The position numbers and the translations under genes are program-made. The notes beneath the pieces were generated by a model, which had not been told where the DNA came from, did no database searches, and was given only the letters and a program-made list of their open reading frames with translations. Below, piece after piece: positions 63,231-64,000 of a stretch of DNA of 64,000 nt. This DNA comes from Hemicentrotus pulcherrimus. Its lineage: Eukaryota > Echinodermata > Echinoidea > Camarodonta > Strongylocentrotidae. Numbering within the stretch: the stretch's first letter is position 1; every line of letters starts with the position of its first letter. The DNA lies in the NCBI GenBank assembly GCA_003118195.1, contig BEXV01000172.1, positions 379,427 to 443,426 on the forward strand, read 5' to 3'.

Positions 63231-64000
63231 AAAGGTGTCGAAACATAAGATCTCGGCACCCTCCCCATGCTTTGCCACCACTATGTTTCACATCCCTTTG
63301 TACAGATAGCTCCATGGTTCGCGATAAAATACCACCATATGAGGCTACGCGTATAGGACTAGTAAACCCCTTTAATGCCTAAGAAAGGTTAACAGAGCTA
63401 CCATACGCACGTATAAAAAAAATCTACCGCAGTTTCTCGAGCATCAGTTCTCAATACAACGGCTATCATTTCTAAAAAGGGACTTTTAGCAAGTCTAAAT
63501 ACACATGACACATGAAATACACATGGCACAAAGTGTCAGAGCGTAAGGGACCTTAGAACAAGTATCTTCCACTTATTAACCTATCAATCAAGCTCTAGTA
63601 AAAACGAGATTCTCTACTACATGTATAAGCAAACGCAAGAGGGCCTATGTCTTTCTTGGATTGACACTATGCTGTAATTTGTAAGTGCAATATACGGCAT
63701 GTAAGTCCATATTTGACAGACACCACAAAGTCGTCATGCAGACGTCTGTAAAGAAGAGGAAAAAGGGAATAAAACATTACAAAGTGAGAGAATGTCACCT
63801 ATACCTTGTACATTAATACAAATTATAACATTTAGAAAGTGAATGAGTACTGGAGCTATGTATTCAGATTTTGGGTACCATTTCAGAATACCACAAATCA
63901 GTATCAAAGATACATACATGTAGAATCATTCAATGCCATATCCTGCATCCTGCACTGGACCAGACTTGTGTAGCGACTAGAGAAGAAGCAGTATCGATAT
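63231..64000. other. Spacer to the window end, nothing recognised
   Basis: AT-rich DNA without a gene or repeat I can name. Confidence 0.4.

Overview
This is a stretch of animal (metazoan) nuclear DNA. It is AT-rich, dominated by non-coding sequence, and full of microsatellites, homopolymer runs and small inverted-repeat elements. The only protein gene I can identify with confidence is an uninterrupted forkhead gene of the FoxA (HNF3) class, on the minus strand at 21584-22900. The protein has a nearly canonical FoxA DNA-binding domain, a Met/Gly/Ser-rich amino end and the two short carboxy-terminal motifs typical of FoxA. The overall style suggests an echinoderm, most likely a sea urchin: one intron-free foxA coding region in a large gene-poor neighbourhood, abundant (GA)n/(CA)n tracts, and short TTAA-bounded MITEs. 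The exact species cannot be settled from the sequence alone. A run of 23 N at 43281-43303 inside a poly-C tract and a single N at 61659 show that this is unfinished or assembled sequence.

Layout. Positions 1-21583 lie downstream of foxA. They hold AT-rich spacer, a few GC-richer patches that look like regulatory DNA (about 4.4, 7.2, 11.7, 14.1-14.8 and 17.0 kb), a 111-bp palindromic element at 11968-12078 and CT/GA microsatellites. The foxA 3' UTR lies below 21583, with candidate poly(A) signals. The promoter lies at about 23000-23330, with a TATA-like element, a GC box, an inverted CCAAT box and an upstream ORF that overlaps the foxA start. Positions 23330-64000 are upstream of foxA. They are rich in tandem repeats and contain three copies of one TTAA-bounded MITE family (31001-31398, 44976-45352, 59815-60207), an 80-bp piggyBac-like mini-element (50610-50689), probable retroelement 3' ends (38.9-39.2, 39.9-40.1 and 55.07-55.25 kb), two large imperfect hairpins (39045-39161, 60295-60470), a 4-bp-based higher-order satellite at 55.5-55.85 kb and a roughly 66-bp minisatellite at 62.8-63.3 kb.

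How it works together. The window reads as the regulatory domain of one developmental transcription factor gene. FoxA in sea urchins is an endoderm/gut and stomodeum regulator that represses its own gene and receives Tcf/beta-catenin and Otx inputs (established knowledge). Matches to Fox, Tcf, Otx, GATA and E2F motifs can be seen near the gene and in the GC-richer patches, but short motif matches are weak evidence alone. I saw no rRNA, no convincing tRNA, no CRISPR array and no intact transposase or reverse transcriptase.
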